From assembly GCA_945883565.1 (NCBI GenBank), contig CAMCXO010000015.1, positions 1 to 57,550 on the forward strand: a stretch of 57,550 bases of DNA, given 5' to 3'. Shown here piece after piece: positions 43,226 to 51,531 of the stretch. Numbering within the stretch: the first letter of the stretch is position 1; every line of letters starts with the position of its first letter. Both the position numbers and the translations under genes were made by a program. A model generated the notes under the pieces. The model was not told the origin of the DNA. It did not search any database and worked only from the letters and a program-made list of their open reading frames with translations. Source of the stretch: Chryseobacterium gleum. Its GTDB lineage: Bacteria > Bacteroidota > Bacteroidia > Flavobacteriales > Schleiferiaceae.

Positions 43226-43870
43226 TTAAAGATTTTTACGAAACTTCTTTTTGGTGATTTGCTTTTTACCCCTGCTGCGCTTGGCTTTTCTTCCGGAATC
43301 GAGTACAGGCATGCTGTTGGCCAATGCTTGGGCGCTGGCTAAAGTATCGCCTTCGCGCATTAAAATTTTACCCCCTGAAAGCGCTTTGATTTCGCGCCAA
43401 ATAACTTCATCTTCAACGGTGTCTTTATTCCAAACCAGATAACTTTTTTTCATTTGGTTGGCCACGAGCTTTAAAAGGGCTTCTCTTTTAGGGTCGCCTT
43501 CCTCCATATCGGCCAATTTTTGAATTAGACCTTTTAGAATGTTGCCATAATGCCTGAAGCTTATCGTTTTTTCTGGATAGGGCACCCGGTTTGGTTTGCT
43601 GCTAAAAGTCTCTTTGGTTGGAATAGGATAGGGGCTGTCTACCTCTAGTTCAAAATTGCTCATGATGAAAAGATGGTCCCAAAGTTTGTGGCGGTAATCG
43701 GGAGTATCTCGAAGATGAGGATTCAGGTTCCCGATGATTTCGATTATGGCTTTAGCCGCCAAATTGCGTTGTTCATGGTCGGTAATAGCCTTGCAATCCT
43801 CAACCATTCGCTGTACGTTCCTCCCGTATTCGGGAATAATTAAATGTTTTCGCGCTGAATTATATTCCAT
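43226..43870 (-). CDS. DUF4290 family protein
   Basis: 214 residues, no signal peptide. Signature blocks are LIIPEYGRNVQRMVEDC, HLRDTPDYRHKLWDHLFIMS, FRHYGNILKGLIQKL and ANQMKKSYLVWNKDTVEDE, then a Lys/Arg-rich tail (KAKRSRGKKQITKKKFRKN) that could bind nucleic acid. DUF4290 is restricted to Bacteroidota and has no known function. It commonly lies next to murA, as here, with 6-nt spacing, and 12 nt after the helicase gene. Confidence 0.9.
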   Translation of the reverse strand: MEYNSARKHLIIPEYGRNVQRMVEDCKAITDHEQRNLAAKAIIEIIGNLNPHLRDTPDYRHKLWDHLFIMSNFELEVDSPYPIPTKETFSSKPNRVPYPEKTISFRHYGNILKGLIQKLADMEEGDPKREALLKLVANQMKKSYLVWNKDTVEDEVIWREIKALSGGKILMREGDTLASAQALANSMPVLDSGRKAKRSRGKKQITKKKFRKNL

Positions 43871-43882
43871 AGTGTTGGCTAA

Positions 43883-46216
43883 CTAGTTAATTTGGCTGAG
43901 TTTGGCAAATCTCAGCAACAATTTTTTCTCTTCCCCTTGGTCGAATTTAACCGTGGCTTTGGCATTTGGTCCATTGCCCTCGATTTCTAATACGGTACCT
44001 ATGCCGAAACGCTCGTGTAGTACCCTCATGCCTACCGAAGGTATTTCTACCGGGGTGGTGTTGAGGGATTGGGTTTTGAGCGACGAAGATAAGCTTTGTA
44101 ACTTTTTCCGGTTATTGGGTAATGAAGGGGTGTTTAACCTTTTTTCTGTTTCAGGAAAAAGTTTGTTGAGTTTATCCCATGCAGATTTGTTTTCACCAGG
44201 TTTATTAAATGAACCAGGCAGTAAGTCGGTAAAAGGACTAAAATCGGGCACCTTAATGTCCAAATGTTCTTCATTAATTTCATCTAAAAACCGACTGGGT
44301 TCGCAGTCGGTTATTTTCCCCCATCTAAAGCGGGTATGGGCATAGGTTAAATAAGCCAGCTTTTCGGCCCGGGTTAAAGCCACATAAAACAAACGGCGTT
44401 CTTCTTCCAGTTCGCTTCTTGTATTAACGGCCATTAAACTAGGAAAAAGGGTTTCTTCCATTCCCACTATAAAAACGCAAGGAAATTCTAAACCTTTAGC
44501 CAAATGCACGGTCATGAGGGCCACCTTGGGTTTGGAATCGTCTTTTTCGTTGTCGGCATCGGTAATGAGGGCAATTTCTTGCAGAAAAGCAGCCAAAGAA
44601 GGATCACCCTCTGAATCTTGCTTTTGTTGTTCGGCGAAATCCTGAATGGCGTTAATAAGTTCTTCGGTGTTTTGAATGCGGGCTTCGGCCTCAGGACTTT
44701 CATCGGACTTTAATTCACGCAATAAACCCGAATGCTTAAATATGTAGTCGGCGGCTTGAAACGCATCATTTTTTTCAATTTCGACTGCATAGCTTTTTAT
44801 AGCGTAACAGAAATCGATGAGCTTTTGGGCGGTTCCTGACTGAATGCCTGCCGATTGAAGTAACAAAGGATTTTCGGAACATTCGAAGAGCGATAACCTT
44901 TGCTGTGCTGCCACCACATTTAGACGTTCGAGGGTGGTTTCTCCGATTCCGCGTTTGGGTAAATTTACTATTCTTCTAAACGCTTCTTCATCTTTTGGAT
45001 TTAGGGCTAATCGGAAATAGGCCAATAAATCTTTGACTTCTTTTCTTTGGTAGAACGAAAGTCCACCATAAATGCGGTAGGCAATATTTCTTCTTCGGAG
45101 AGAATCTTCAAAAACACGCGATTGCGCATTGGTCCGGTAAAGGATTGCAAAATGCCCGAAGTCCCATTGTTTGTTTTTCGAAAGTTGAAAGATCTGTTCT
45201 GCTACATAATTTCCCTCTTCATAATCGCTAACCGCCTTAAATACCGGAATTTTTTCTCCGTCTTCGTTAGAGGTCCAAACGGCTTTTGGAATTTGCTGTT
45301 GGTTGTGTGCAATAACAGAATTAGCTGCTTCTACAATATGCTTGGTTGACCGGTAGTTTTGTTCGAGTTTGAAAACGCCGGCGTTTGGATAATCGCGATT
45401 AAAGCTTAGGATGTTATGGATATTGGCACCCCTGAAAGAGTAAATACTTTGGGCATCATCGCCCACTACACAAAGATTTTCGAAACGCGAAGCCAGGGCT
45501 TTAACTATTACATATTGAGAATGATTGGTGTCTTGATACTCATCTACCAAAATGTATTTGAACCGTTGCTGGTATTTAGCGAGGACTTCGGGAAATTTAG
45601 CGAGTAACTCGTTGGTTTTAAGTAATAAGTCGTCGAAATCCATAGCGCCGGCCCGAAAACATTTGTCCATATACTTCTCATAAACTTCCCCAAAGAAGGG
45701 CATTTTGGCTGCCACATCTTGTTCTTTAAATTCTTCTCTTTTAAAGTAAAGTTTTGGGGTTATGAGACTGTTTTTGAAAGATGAAATACGCGCTTGAACC
45801 GATTTAGGTTTATATACTTCCTTGTCTAGGTGCATTTCGTTTAGTACCGAGGTGATGCTTTTTCTGGCATCTTCTGTATCGTAAATGGTGAAGTTAGAAG
45901 GAAACCCTAAATGATGGCCTTCTACACGCAACAAACGGGCAAAAACCGAGTGAAAGGTGCCCATCCAAAGGTTACGTGCTTCCGAATCGCCCACAATTTT
46001 ACCTATGCGCTCTTTCATTTCGCGGGCGGCTTTATTGGTAAAAGTGAGTGCTAGGATGTTAAAGGCATCTACCCCTTTGTCCATTAAAAGCGCGATGCGA
46101 TAGGTCAAAACCCGGGTTTTGCCCGAGCCTGCACCTGCAATAACCATTATGGGGCCTTCTGTGGCTTCGGCTGCCGCCCTTTGAGCAGGGTTCAGCGCTT
46201 TCAAATAATCACTCAT
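43883..46216 (-). CDS. UvrD/PcrA-type superfamily 1 DNA helicase
   Basis: 777 residues. Motif Q region LNPAQRAAAEATEGP, Walker A IAGAGSGKTRVLTYRI, motif II VDEYQDTN, motif III CVVGDDAQSIYSFRGA, motif IV LEQNYRSTKHIV, motif V TVHLAKGLEFPCVF and motif VI FYVALTRAEKLAYLTYA are all present. The C-terminal ~90 residues include a Tudor-like part (VGMRVLHERFGIGTVLEIEGNG) that in PcrA binds RNA polymerase. It acts in repair and replication-transcription conflict. It leads the operon with DUF4290 and murA. Confidence 0.95.
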   Translation of the reverse strand: MSDYLKALNPAQRAAAEATEGPIMVIAGAGSGKTRVLTYRIALLMDKGVDAFNILALTFTNKAAREMKERIGKIVGDSEARNLWMGTFHSVFARLLRVEGHHLGFPSNFTIYDTEDARKSITSVLNEMHLDKEVYKPKSVQARISSFKNSLITPKLYFKREEFKEQDVAAKMPFFGEVYEKYMDKCFRAGAMDFDDLLLKTNELLAKFPEVLAKYQQRFKYILVDEYQDTNHSQYVIVKALASRFENLCVVGDDAQSIYSFRGANIHNILSFNRDYPNAGVFKLEQNYRSTKHIVEAANSVIAHNQQQIPKAVWTSNEDGEKIPVFKAVSDYEEGNYVAEQIFQLSKNKQWDFGHFAILYRTNAQSRVFEDSLRRRNIAYRIYGGLSFYQRKEVKDLLAYFRLALNPKDEEAFRRIVNLPKRGIGETTLERLNVVAAQQRLSLFECSENPLLLQSAGIQSGTAQKLIDFCYAIKSYAVEIEKNDAFQAADYIFKHSGLLRELKSDESPEAEARIQNTEELINAIQDFAEQQKQDSEGDPSLAAFLQEIALITDADNEKDDSKPKVALMTVHLAKGLEFPCVFIVGMEETLFPSLMAVNTRSELEEERRLFYVALTRAEKLAYLTYAHTRFRWGKITDCEPSRFLDEINEEHLDIKVPDFSPFTDLLPGSFNKPGENKSAWDKLNKLFPETEKRLNTPSLPNNRKKLQSLSSSLKTQSLNTTPVEIPSVGMRVLHERFGIGTVLEIEGNGPNAKATVKFDQGEEKKLLLRFAKLSQIN

Positions 46217-46341
46217 GCTAATCGGTCAAATGTAAAACCCCATCGGCAGAATAAAGTATACACATTTCGCAAAAATCGACCCCGTTAAAACAAAATCACT
46301 TAACTACTTTTACCATAGCTATTGAATATTAAACCAAGCTT

Positions 46342-48066
46342 ATGCGCAAGTTGTTCCTTTTGGTATTGGTGGGCGTTTTTCAGTGGGGCCACGCCCAGTT
46401 TAATTTACCTTCCGATACAGTTCTTTGTCCTGGTACAGATCAAGTTATTCCAAGTGGATTTAAAAGCATCTCCACTTCAACGGTTTTAACCCTTTCAGAC
46501 GATCAATACAGTGGTATTATTCAAATTGGATTCCCATTTACTTTTTATGGAGTCACTTATACAGAGCTGGTAATTAGTTCAAATAATTATGTAACGTTTA
46601 ATACTGGCAATGCCGGTGGATTTTCACCTTGGGCCATAAACGCAAATATTCCAAATAATACCAATGCGCCGCTGAACTCCATTATGTGCCCTTGGCAGGA
46701 TATAAATCCGGGTATTGGAGGAACGGTAGAGTTTGGTATCGCTGGAGTGGCGCCAAATAGGGCGTTCACTATTTCATATTGCGAAATACCAATGTTTAGT
46801 TGCACGCAACTCGACTTTACCAACCAAATTGTTTTATTTGAAGGTTCAAATAGAATCGAAACCCATATTGGTGAAAAGAATTTATGCCAGACATGGAATG
46901 GTGGAGTAGCCATTCATGGATTACAAAATGCAGCCGGCACAGTGGCACATGTTGTTCCCGGAAGAAATTTTAACAACCCTATTTGGTCAACTTTGAATGA
47001 AGGAACTGCTTTTATTCCTGATAGCACAGGTTTTAATTATACCATTCAACCTATCTCCTATGATCCTTCTGTTTTTAATCCAATTAATTGGTATACTTTA
47101 TCAGGCCAATTGTTTGCCACAGGCGATAGCTTAGTTGTTAATCTGCCCCAAGGAAGTGTTGAAACTTTTACAGTTAGCTCAGCCATTTGTGGCGGAACTG
47201 TTTACGCCGATACGGTAACGGTTTACATTCCAAGTTTGAGCAGCGACGAACTACAGCCTTCTTGCGAGAATGAAAACAATGGGGTGGTATTCATTGATTT
47301 GTTTGATCAAAACCCTTTTAGGTATAATATTTTTTTAATTGATGAAACCGATAGCATTGTTTGGGCCAGTAAGGTTAACCGAAACGAAGACACCGCCTAT
47401 GGCATTGCGCCTGGAAAGTATACCATTGTGGTAACCGATACCAACAGTTGCATGCTGTTCGATACCGTTATTGTGGCTTCCTTAGGCAATGTTTTAGCGG
47501 AAATTCTGCCGGTAAGCGATACGCTTTATGATACTTTACAGGTGGTTCAAACTTTTTACAACGGCAGTACCGGGGCTGTGAGTTACACATGGTCGGGTAA
47601 CGCCCAGGTATCGGTAGACACCAATGCTACTTTTACTTTTGATACCTGCGGCACATTTTGGATAAGTTTAATTGCCGAAAACGCCAATGGGTGTCGAGAT
47701 TCAACTGCCTATCCCTATGTGGTAAAATGCTACATACCCATTCCGCCAGAACCAGAACCTGATACGTCGCATTTGGCCATGCCGAATGCGTTTACACCAA
47801 ATGGAGACGGGGTAAATGATTACTTTAATGCCGTAGTTGGAAGTCAGAATTTAGAATTTTTTGAAGCGGAGGTTTTGAACCGTTATGGGGTATCGCTTTA
47901 TAAATGGCGGGATTGGCAATCGCCCGAATTAGGCTGGGACGGCAAAAACAAAGGCACAAAAGTGGCCGATGGGGTCTATTTCTATGTTGTTAAGGCAAGA
48001 GGGACCGATAAAAAAGAATACGACTTTAATGGGGTAGTTCATGTAATGTCGAGCGGAGCACCTTGA
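46342..48066 (+). CDS. Secreted adhesin-like protein with T9SS type B (gliding-motility) C-terminus
   Basis: 574 residues. Signal MRKLFLLVLVGVFQWGHAQ, then a beta-sandwich domain with YSGIIQIGFPFTFYGVTYTE and VTFNTGNAGGFSPWAI, a Cys-containing Ig-like part, and the C-terminal CHU_C/T9SS type B domain MPNAFTPNGDGVNDYF with VLNRYGVSLYKW and VADGVYFYVV. T9SS type B substrates are exported to the surface or medium. No enzyme domain is evident. It is divergent from the helicase operon and precedes HMG-CoA reductase by about 80 nt. Confidence 0.9.
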   Translation: MRKLFLLVLVGVFQWGHAQFNLPSDTVLCPGTDQVIPSGFKSISTSTVLTLSDDQYSGIIQIGFPFTFYGVTYTELVISSNNYVTFNTGNAGGFSPWAINANIPNNTNAPLNSIMCPWQDINPGIGGTVEFGIAGVAPNRAFTISYCEIPMFSCTQLDFTNQIVLFEGSNRIETHIGEKNLCQTWNGGVAIHGLQNAAGTVAHVVPGRNFNNPIWSTLNEGTAFIPDSTGFNYTIQPISYDPSVFNPINWYTLSGQLFATGDSLVVNLPQGSVETFTVSSAICGGTVYADTVTVYIPSLSSDELQPSCENENNGVVFIDLFDQNPFRYNIFLIDETDSIVWASKVNRNEDTAYGIAPGKYTIVVTDTNSCMLFDTVIVASLGNVLAEILPVSDTLYDTLQVVQTFYNGSTGAVSYTWSGNAQVSVDTNATFTFDTCGTFWISLIAENANGCRDSTAYPYVVKCYIPIPPEPEPDTSHLAMPNAFTPNGDGVNDYFNAVVGSQNLEFFEAEVLNRYGVSLYKWRDWQSPELGWDGKNKGTKVADGVYFYVVKARGTDKKEYDFNGVVHVMSSGAP

Positions 48067-48145
48067 TTTCAAGTGTGTTTGTGATTGTTTTTCGCTAATT
48101 AAAACACTTTTACCGTTTTATCGTTAAAGGGAGTAAGATTTGGAA

Positions 48146-49489
48146 ATGAATAACAGTGTAAAGGGCTTCTCAAAGCTATCTAAAGAGGCCAAAATTGAAT
48201 GGTTGGCTCAAAACCATTTTGAACATCCCGATACAGCCATAGAATTGCTTAAATCGTATTGGCATACGGATTCAAGGGTTCAGAAACTACATGACGATTT
48301 TATAGAAAATACCATCAGTAATTACTACTTGCCTTTTGGTGTTGCGCCCAATTTCTTAATCAACGGCAAGGTTTATACCTTGCCAATGGCTATTGAAGAA
48401 AGTTCTGTGGTGGCAGCTGCTTCAAAGGCTGCTACTTTTTGGCTTGAACGCGGGGGCTTTAAAGCGAAAGTGATTTCCACAAGAAAAATCGGCCATGTTC
48501 ACTTCATTTATCAAGGCGATGCTGATGCTTTGAGAGAACTTATTGAAATAAATAAGGAAGACTTTTTTATAGATACAGATGCCATAACCGCCAATATGCG
48601 AGGCCGAGGTGGGGGTATTGTTTCACTTGAGTTGGTTGATAAAACCGAGTTTGAGTCCGGGTATTTTCAACTGGAAGCGAAGTTTGAGACTTGTGATTCT
48701 ATGGGTGCTAACTTTATCAACAGTTGCCTCGAACAATTCTCTAAAACCTTGCTTCATTTGGTTCAAAACCATTCAGAACTTTCGAAATCGGAATTGCAGG
48801 TGGTAATGTGCATACTTTCAAATTATACCCCTGAATGTATTGTTAAAGCTGAAGTTTCTTGTGGTATAGAAGAGTTAGAAGAGGGAAGTGGTGTCTCCCC
48901 TAATGAGTTTGCCTCAAAGTTTGCCAGGGCAGTTCGTATTGCCAAAGTAGAGACCTATCGCGCCACTACCCATAACAAAGGCATTTTTAATGGTATTGAT
49001 GCCGTTGTAATAGCAACCGGAAACGATTTTAGAGCTGTAGAAGCGGCTGGTCACACGTACGCAGCGCGAAATGGCAAGTATCAAAGCCTAACCGATTGTG
49101 AAATTACCAATGGACGTTTTCATTTTTGGATAGAACTTCCCATGGCCCTAGGTACAGTTGGGGGGCTAACTGCTTTACATCCTTTGGTGAAGTTGGCCCA
49201 TCAGATGTTGGGAAATCCATCGGCAGAAGAACTTATGCAAGTGGTAGCCGTTTCAGGGCTGGCTCAAAATTTTGCAGCATTAAGGGCGTTGGTTACCACC
49301 GGAATTCAAAAAGGGCATATGAAAATGCATCTTTTTAACATCTTGAATCAGTTAGAAGCCAATGAGTTGGAGAGGTCTCAAATTGTAGAATACTTTAGCG
49401 ATAAAGTGGTAGCGCATAACGAAGTGGTGCGTAAGTTTTGTGATTTACGAGGTATCGACTACGAGGTTTTTGTAGGAAGAAAAGCCTAA
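48146..49489 (+). CDS. mvaA: Hydroxymethylglutaryl-CoA reductase, class II
   Basis: About 447 residues from ATG 48146; an upstream TTG would add two. Motifs: YYLPFGVAPNFLING, MAIEESSVVAAASKAA (catalytic Glu), CDSMGANFINSCLEQ, TTHNKGIFNG (catalytic Lys), VIATGNDFRAVEA and KGHMKMHLFNI (catalytic His). In Flavobacteriales the class II enzyme makes mevalonate from HMG-CoA for isoprenoids. The adjacent GHMP kinase begins 3 nt after the stop, so the two are probably one operon supplying DMAPP/IPP, which also feeds MiaA. Confidence 0.95.
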   Translation: MNNSVKGFSKLSKEAKIEWLAQNHFEHPDTAIELLKSYWHTDSRVQKLHDDFIENTISNYYLPFGVAPNFLINGKVYTLPMAIEESSVVAAASKAATFWLERGGFKAKVISTRKIGHVHFIYQGDADALRELIEINKEDFFIDTDAITANMRGRGGGIVSLELVDKTEFESGYFQLEAKFETCDSMGANFINSCLEQFSKTLLHLVQNHSELSKSELQVVMCILSNYTPECIVKAEVSCGIEELEEGSGVSPNEFASKFARAVRIAKVETYRATTHNKGIFNGIDAVVIATGNDFRAVEAAGHTYAARNGKYQSLTDCEITNGRFHFWIELPMALGTVGGLTALHPLVKLAHQMLGNPSAEELMQVVAVSGLAQNFAALRALVTTGIQKGHMKMHLFNILNQLEANELERSQIVEYFSDKVVAHNEVVRKFCDLRGIDYEVFVGRKA

Positions 49490-49492
49490 GCT

Positions 49493-50386
49493 TTGAAACC
49501 CGGCAGGTATTTTAGTCCAGGGAAATTATTATTGTCCGGAGAATATTTGGTTTTGCTTGGGGCGAAAGCTTTCGCTTTACCCACCAAATTAGGGCAGTGG
49601 CTGGAAGTTGAGGAAATAGATGAAGACCATTGTGAATATCGGGCTTTTGATAAGGAAAATGTACTTTGGTTATCAGCGAAATTCGATTTGAATGGAGGGT
49701 TATTAACCTCCAATAGTCTAACTGAAGCGAAGAAATTGGAATCTGTTTTAAGGCTTCTTAATCTAAAAAAAGATAAGGGAGGCTGGAGTTTTAGCAGCAA
49801 ACTTGACTTTGACAGAAATTGGGGATTAGGCAGCAGTTCTACTTTTTTAGCAAATCTAGCCAATGCCTCTTCTCTAGATGCTTTTGATCTTTTTTTTAGA
49901 ACGCAAACAGGAAGTGGTTATGACATCGCGGTTGCTCTTAGCCGTTCACCTCTTTTTTATGTTGTGAATAATCAACAGCCAGAATACCAATTAGTCGAAT
50001 TTAACCCATTATTTAAATCTCAGCTGTTTTTTGTATACCTCGAAAAAAAACAAAACAGTGAAAAAGAGGTAAAGGGTTTTCTTGACAAGCCACAAATTAC
50101 ATCAAATCAAATAGAACTGGTGGGCCATTTGTCGGAGGCTATGGCTTATGCCAAAAATCTTGTTGATTTTGGTAAAGCCATGGAAGAACATGAGGGTTTG
50201 CTATCCAATATTCTTGGTAAACCCAGCATTGAGCAAACGAGATTCAGGGATTTTCCGGGTAAAATAAAATCTCTTGGTGCTTGGGGCGGCGATTTTGCTT
50301 TAGCCGCCTGTGAAGATTCGCCTTTAGAATATTTCAGCAAGCGTGGATTTCGCACAGTTCTAAGCTTTCAAGAAATGATTGGATAG
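49493..50386 (+). CDS. GYDIA-type GHMP kinase (mevalonate-pathway candidate)
   Basis: 297 residues from TTG 49493. No in-frame ATG keeps the N-terminal motif SPGKLLLSGEYLVLLGAKAF, so TTG is likely real. The glycine-rich ATP loop NWGLGSSSTFLANL and GSGYDIAVALSR (which names the GYDIA group) and the C-terminal GAWGGDFALAA are typical GHMP motifs. This Bacteroidota-specific group likely phosphorylates mevalonate or phosphomevalonate. It follows HMG-CoA reductase by 3 nt, which strongly supports a mevalonate role. Confidence 0.88.
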   Translation: MKPGRYFSPGKLLLSGEYLVLLGAKAFALPTKLGQWLEVEEIDEDHCEYRAFDKENVLWLSAKFDLNGGLLTSNSLTEAKKLESVLRLLNLKKDKGGWSFSSKLDFDRNWGLGSSSTFLANLANASSLDAFDLFFRTQTGSGYDIAVALSRSPLFYVVNNQQPEYQLVEFNPLFKSQLFFVYLEKKQNSEKEVKGFLDKPQITSNQIELVGHLSEAMAYAKNLVDFGKAMEEHEGLLSNILGKPSIEQTRFRDFPGKIKSLGAWGGDFALAACEDSPLEYFSKRGFRTVLSFQEMIG

Positions 50387-50410
50387 ATGGAAAGTTCGGT
50401 ATTTTCAATA

Positions 50411-51460
50411 TTAAGTGTGTAGAGGCGCAAATTGAAATGGCTTCGTTTCCTTAAAAAGGGCAGAACACTCACCTGAATGGTTTTCGTTGTTATCCAGGCT
50501 AAGTTTTGCTACTGCGCCATTTTCGTTGAAGTTTAATTTAGAAAATTCGACCCAAATAACATTTGGGTTGAGGACATTGTCGAAATAATAGATTAGATTT
50601 TTGTGGTCGGCAACAGTTCTCCATCGCGTGGAAGAGATATTGGGCTCGGTTGGAGAAGAAATTCCTAAAGGCACAGAGCAATTTCTAATAACACTAAAAA
50701 CCAAAGGAATAGCAATACGGGTATTATCGGTTTTAGGAATGGCATTGATATAAAAGGTTGCCCTTACAAATCTATCGGCGGCACGATTTGAACCGGGCAA
50801 CATGATTTCGCCCGGTATACCTTTCCAATAGGCATTAATGGCCAATTGTTCTTCGAAAACCGGAGAGTTTGTCATAGTGGTATATTGGCGGCTGTGGTGA
50901 ATTATCAATTTGCCATTTATATATTCGAAAATGGCGTTGTCGCCGCTTTTATCTGAAATGGAAAGATGAACACTTGCAAAAATCTGAGTGCCGGGTATAA
51001 ACGAAGAGGCCACCACGAAATCTTCTCTTCTAAGGGCTTCAACCGCTTCATTCACATTTGCGTAATTATCTAGAACATACTGCAACCAAAGAGAAATGGC
51101 TAAGCCCGGTTTCTTTTGATTGTTGTTAAAAACCGGATATTGAGACTCAACCAGCCAAAGTAAATTACCTGCCAATCCTTTTTCGTTCATGCCATCGGAA
51201 GATGCAATATCCCAAGAGCTTGTGATAAGACTACCATACTTTGACTTCCACTTTATGGTGTTTTCACCTGTTTCACCATTTCGATTCATTCCCCTTGGAA
51301 ACACCCATAAGTTGGCTGGAATCTCGCCTTTCCAATCCATTGATCTGGCTGTAATGGTGGTTTGATCAGGCCCCTGATACACGACTCTTGTGCAGGCTTT
51401 CGTTTCGAGAGTGAAAGAAGAAATACAAAGAGCCAGTAGGACAACAATATGTTTTTTCAT
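50411..51460 (-). CDS. Secreted choloylglycine hydrolase-like Ntn amidase
   Basis: 349 residues. The signal peptide ends just before Cys23 (LETKA|CTRVVYQGPDQ), so cleavage would expose the catalytic nucleophile of the Ntn/linear-amide C-N hydrolase fold. SMDWKGEIPANLWVFPRG, SDGMNEKGLAGNLLW and TMTNSPVFEEQL match the family (bile salt hydrolase, penicillin V acylase). A periplasmic amidase acting on N-acyl amino acids is the safest reading; bile salts are not implied. It converges with the GHMP kinase. Confidence 0.85.
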   Translation of the reverse strand: MKKHIVVLLALCISSFTLETKACTRVVYQGPDQTTITARSMDWKGEIPANLWVFPRGMNRNGETGENTIKWKSKYGSLITSSWDIASSDGMNEKGLAGNLLWLVESQYPVFNNNQKKPGLAISLWLQYVLDNYANVNEAVEALRREDFVVASSFIPGTQIFASVHLSISDKSGDNAIFEYINGKLIIHHSRQYTTMTNSPVFEEQLAINAYWKGIPGEIMLPGSNRAADRFVRATFYINAIPKTDNTRIAIPLVFSVIRNCSVPLGISSPTEPNISSTRWRTVADHKNLIYYFDNVLNPNVIWVEFSKLNFNENGAVAKLSLDNNENHSGECSALFKETKPFQFAPLHT

Positions 51461-51531
51461 TGAAAAATGGAATTAGCGAAGTTCAAATATGAGCCATTTT
51501 TTCTTCGAAAAAGCATTAAATGGTCAATATA

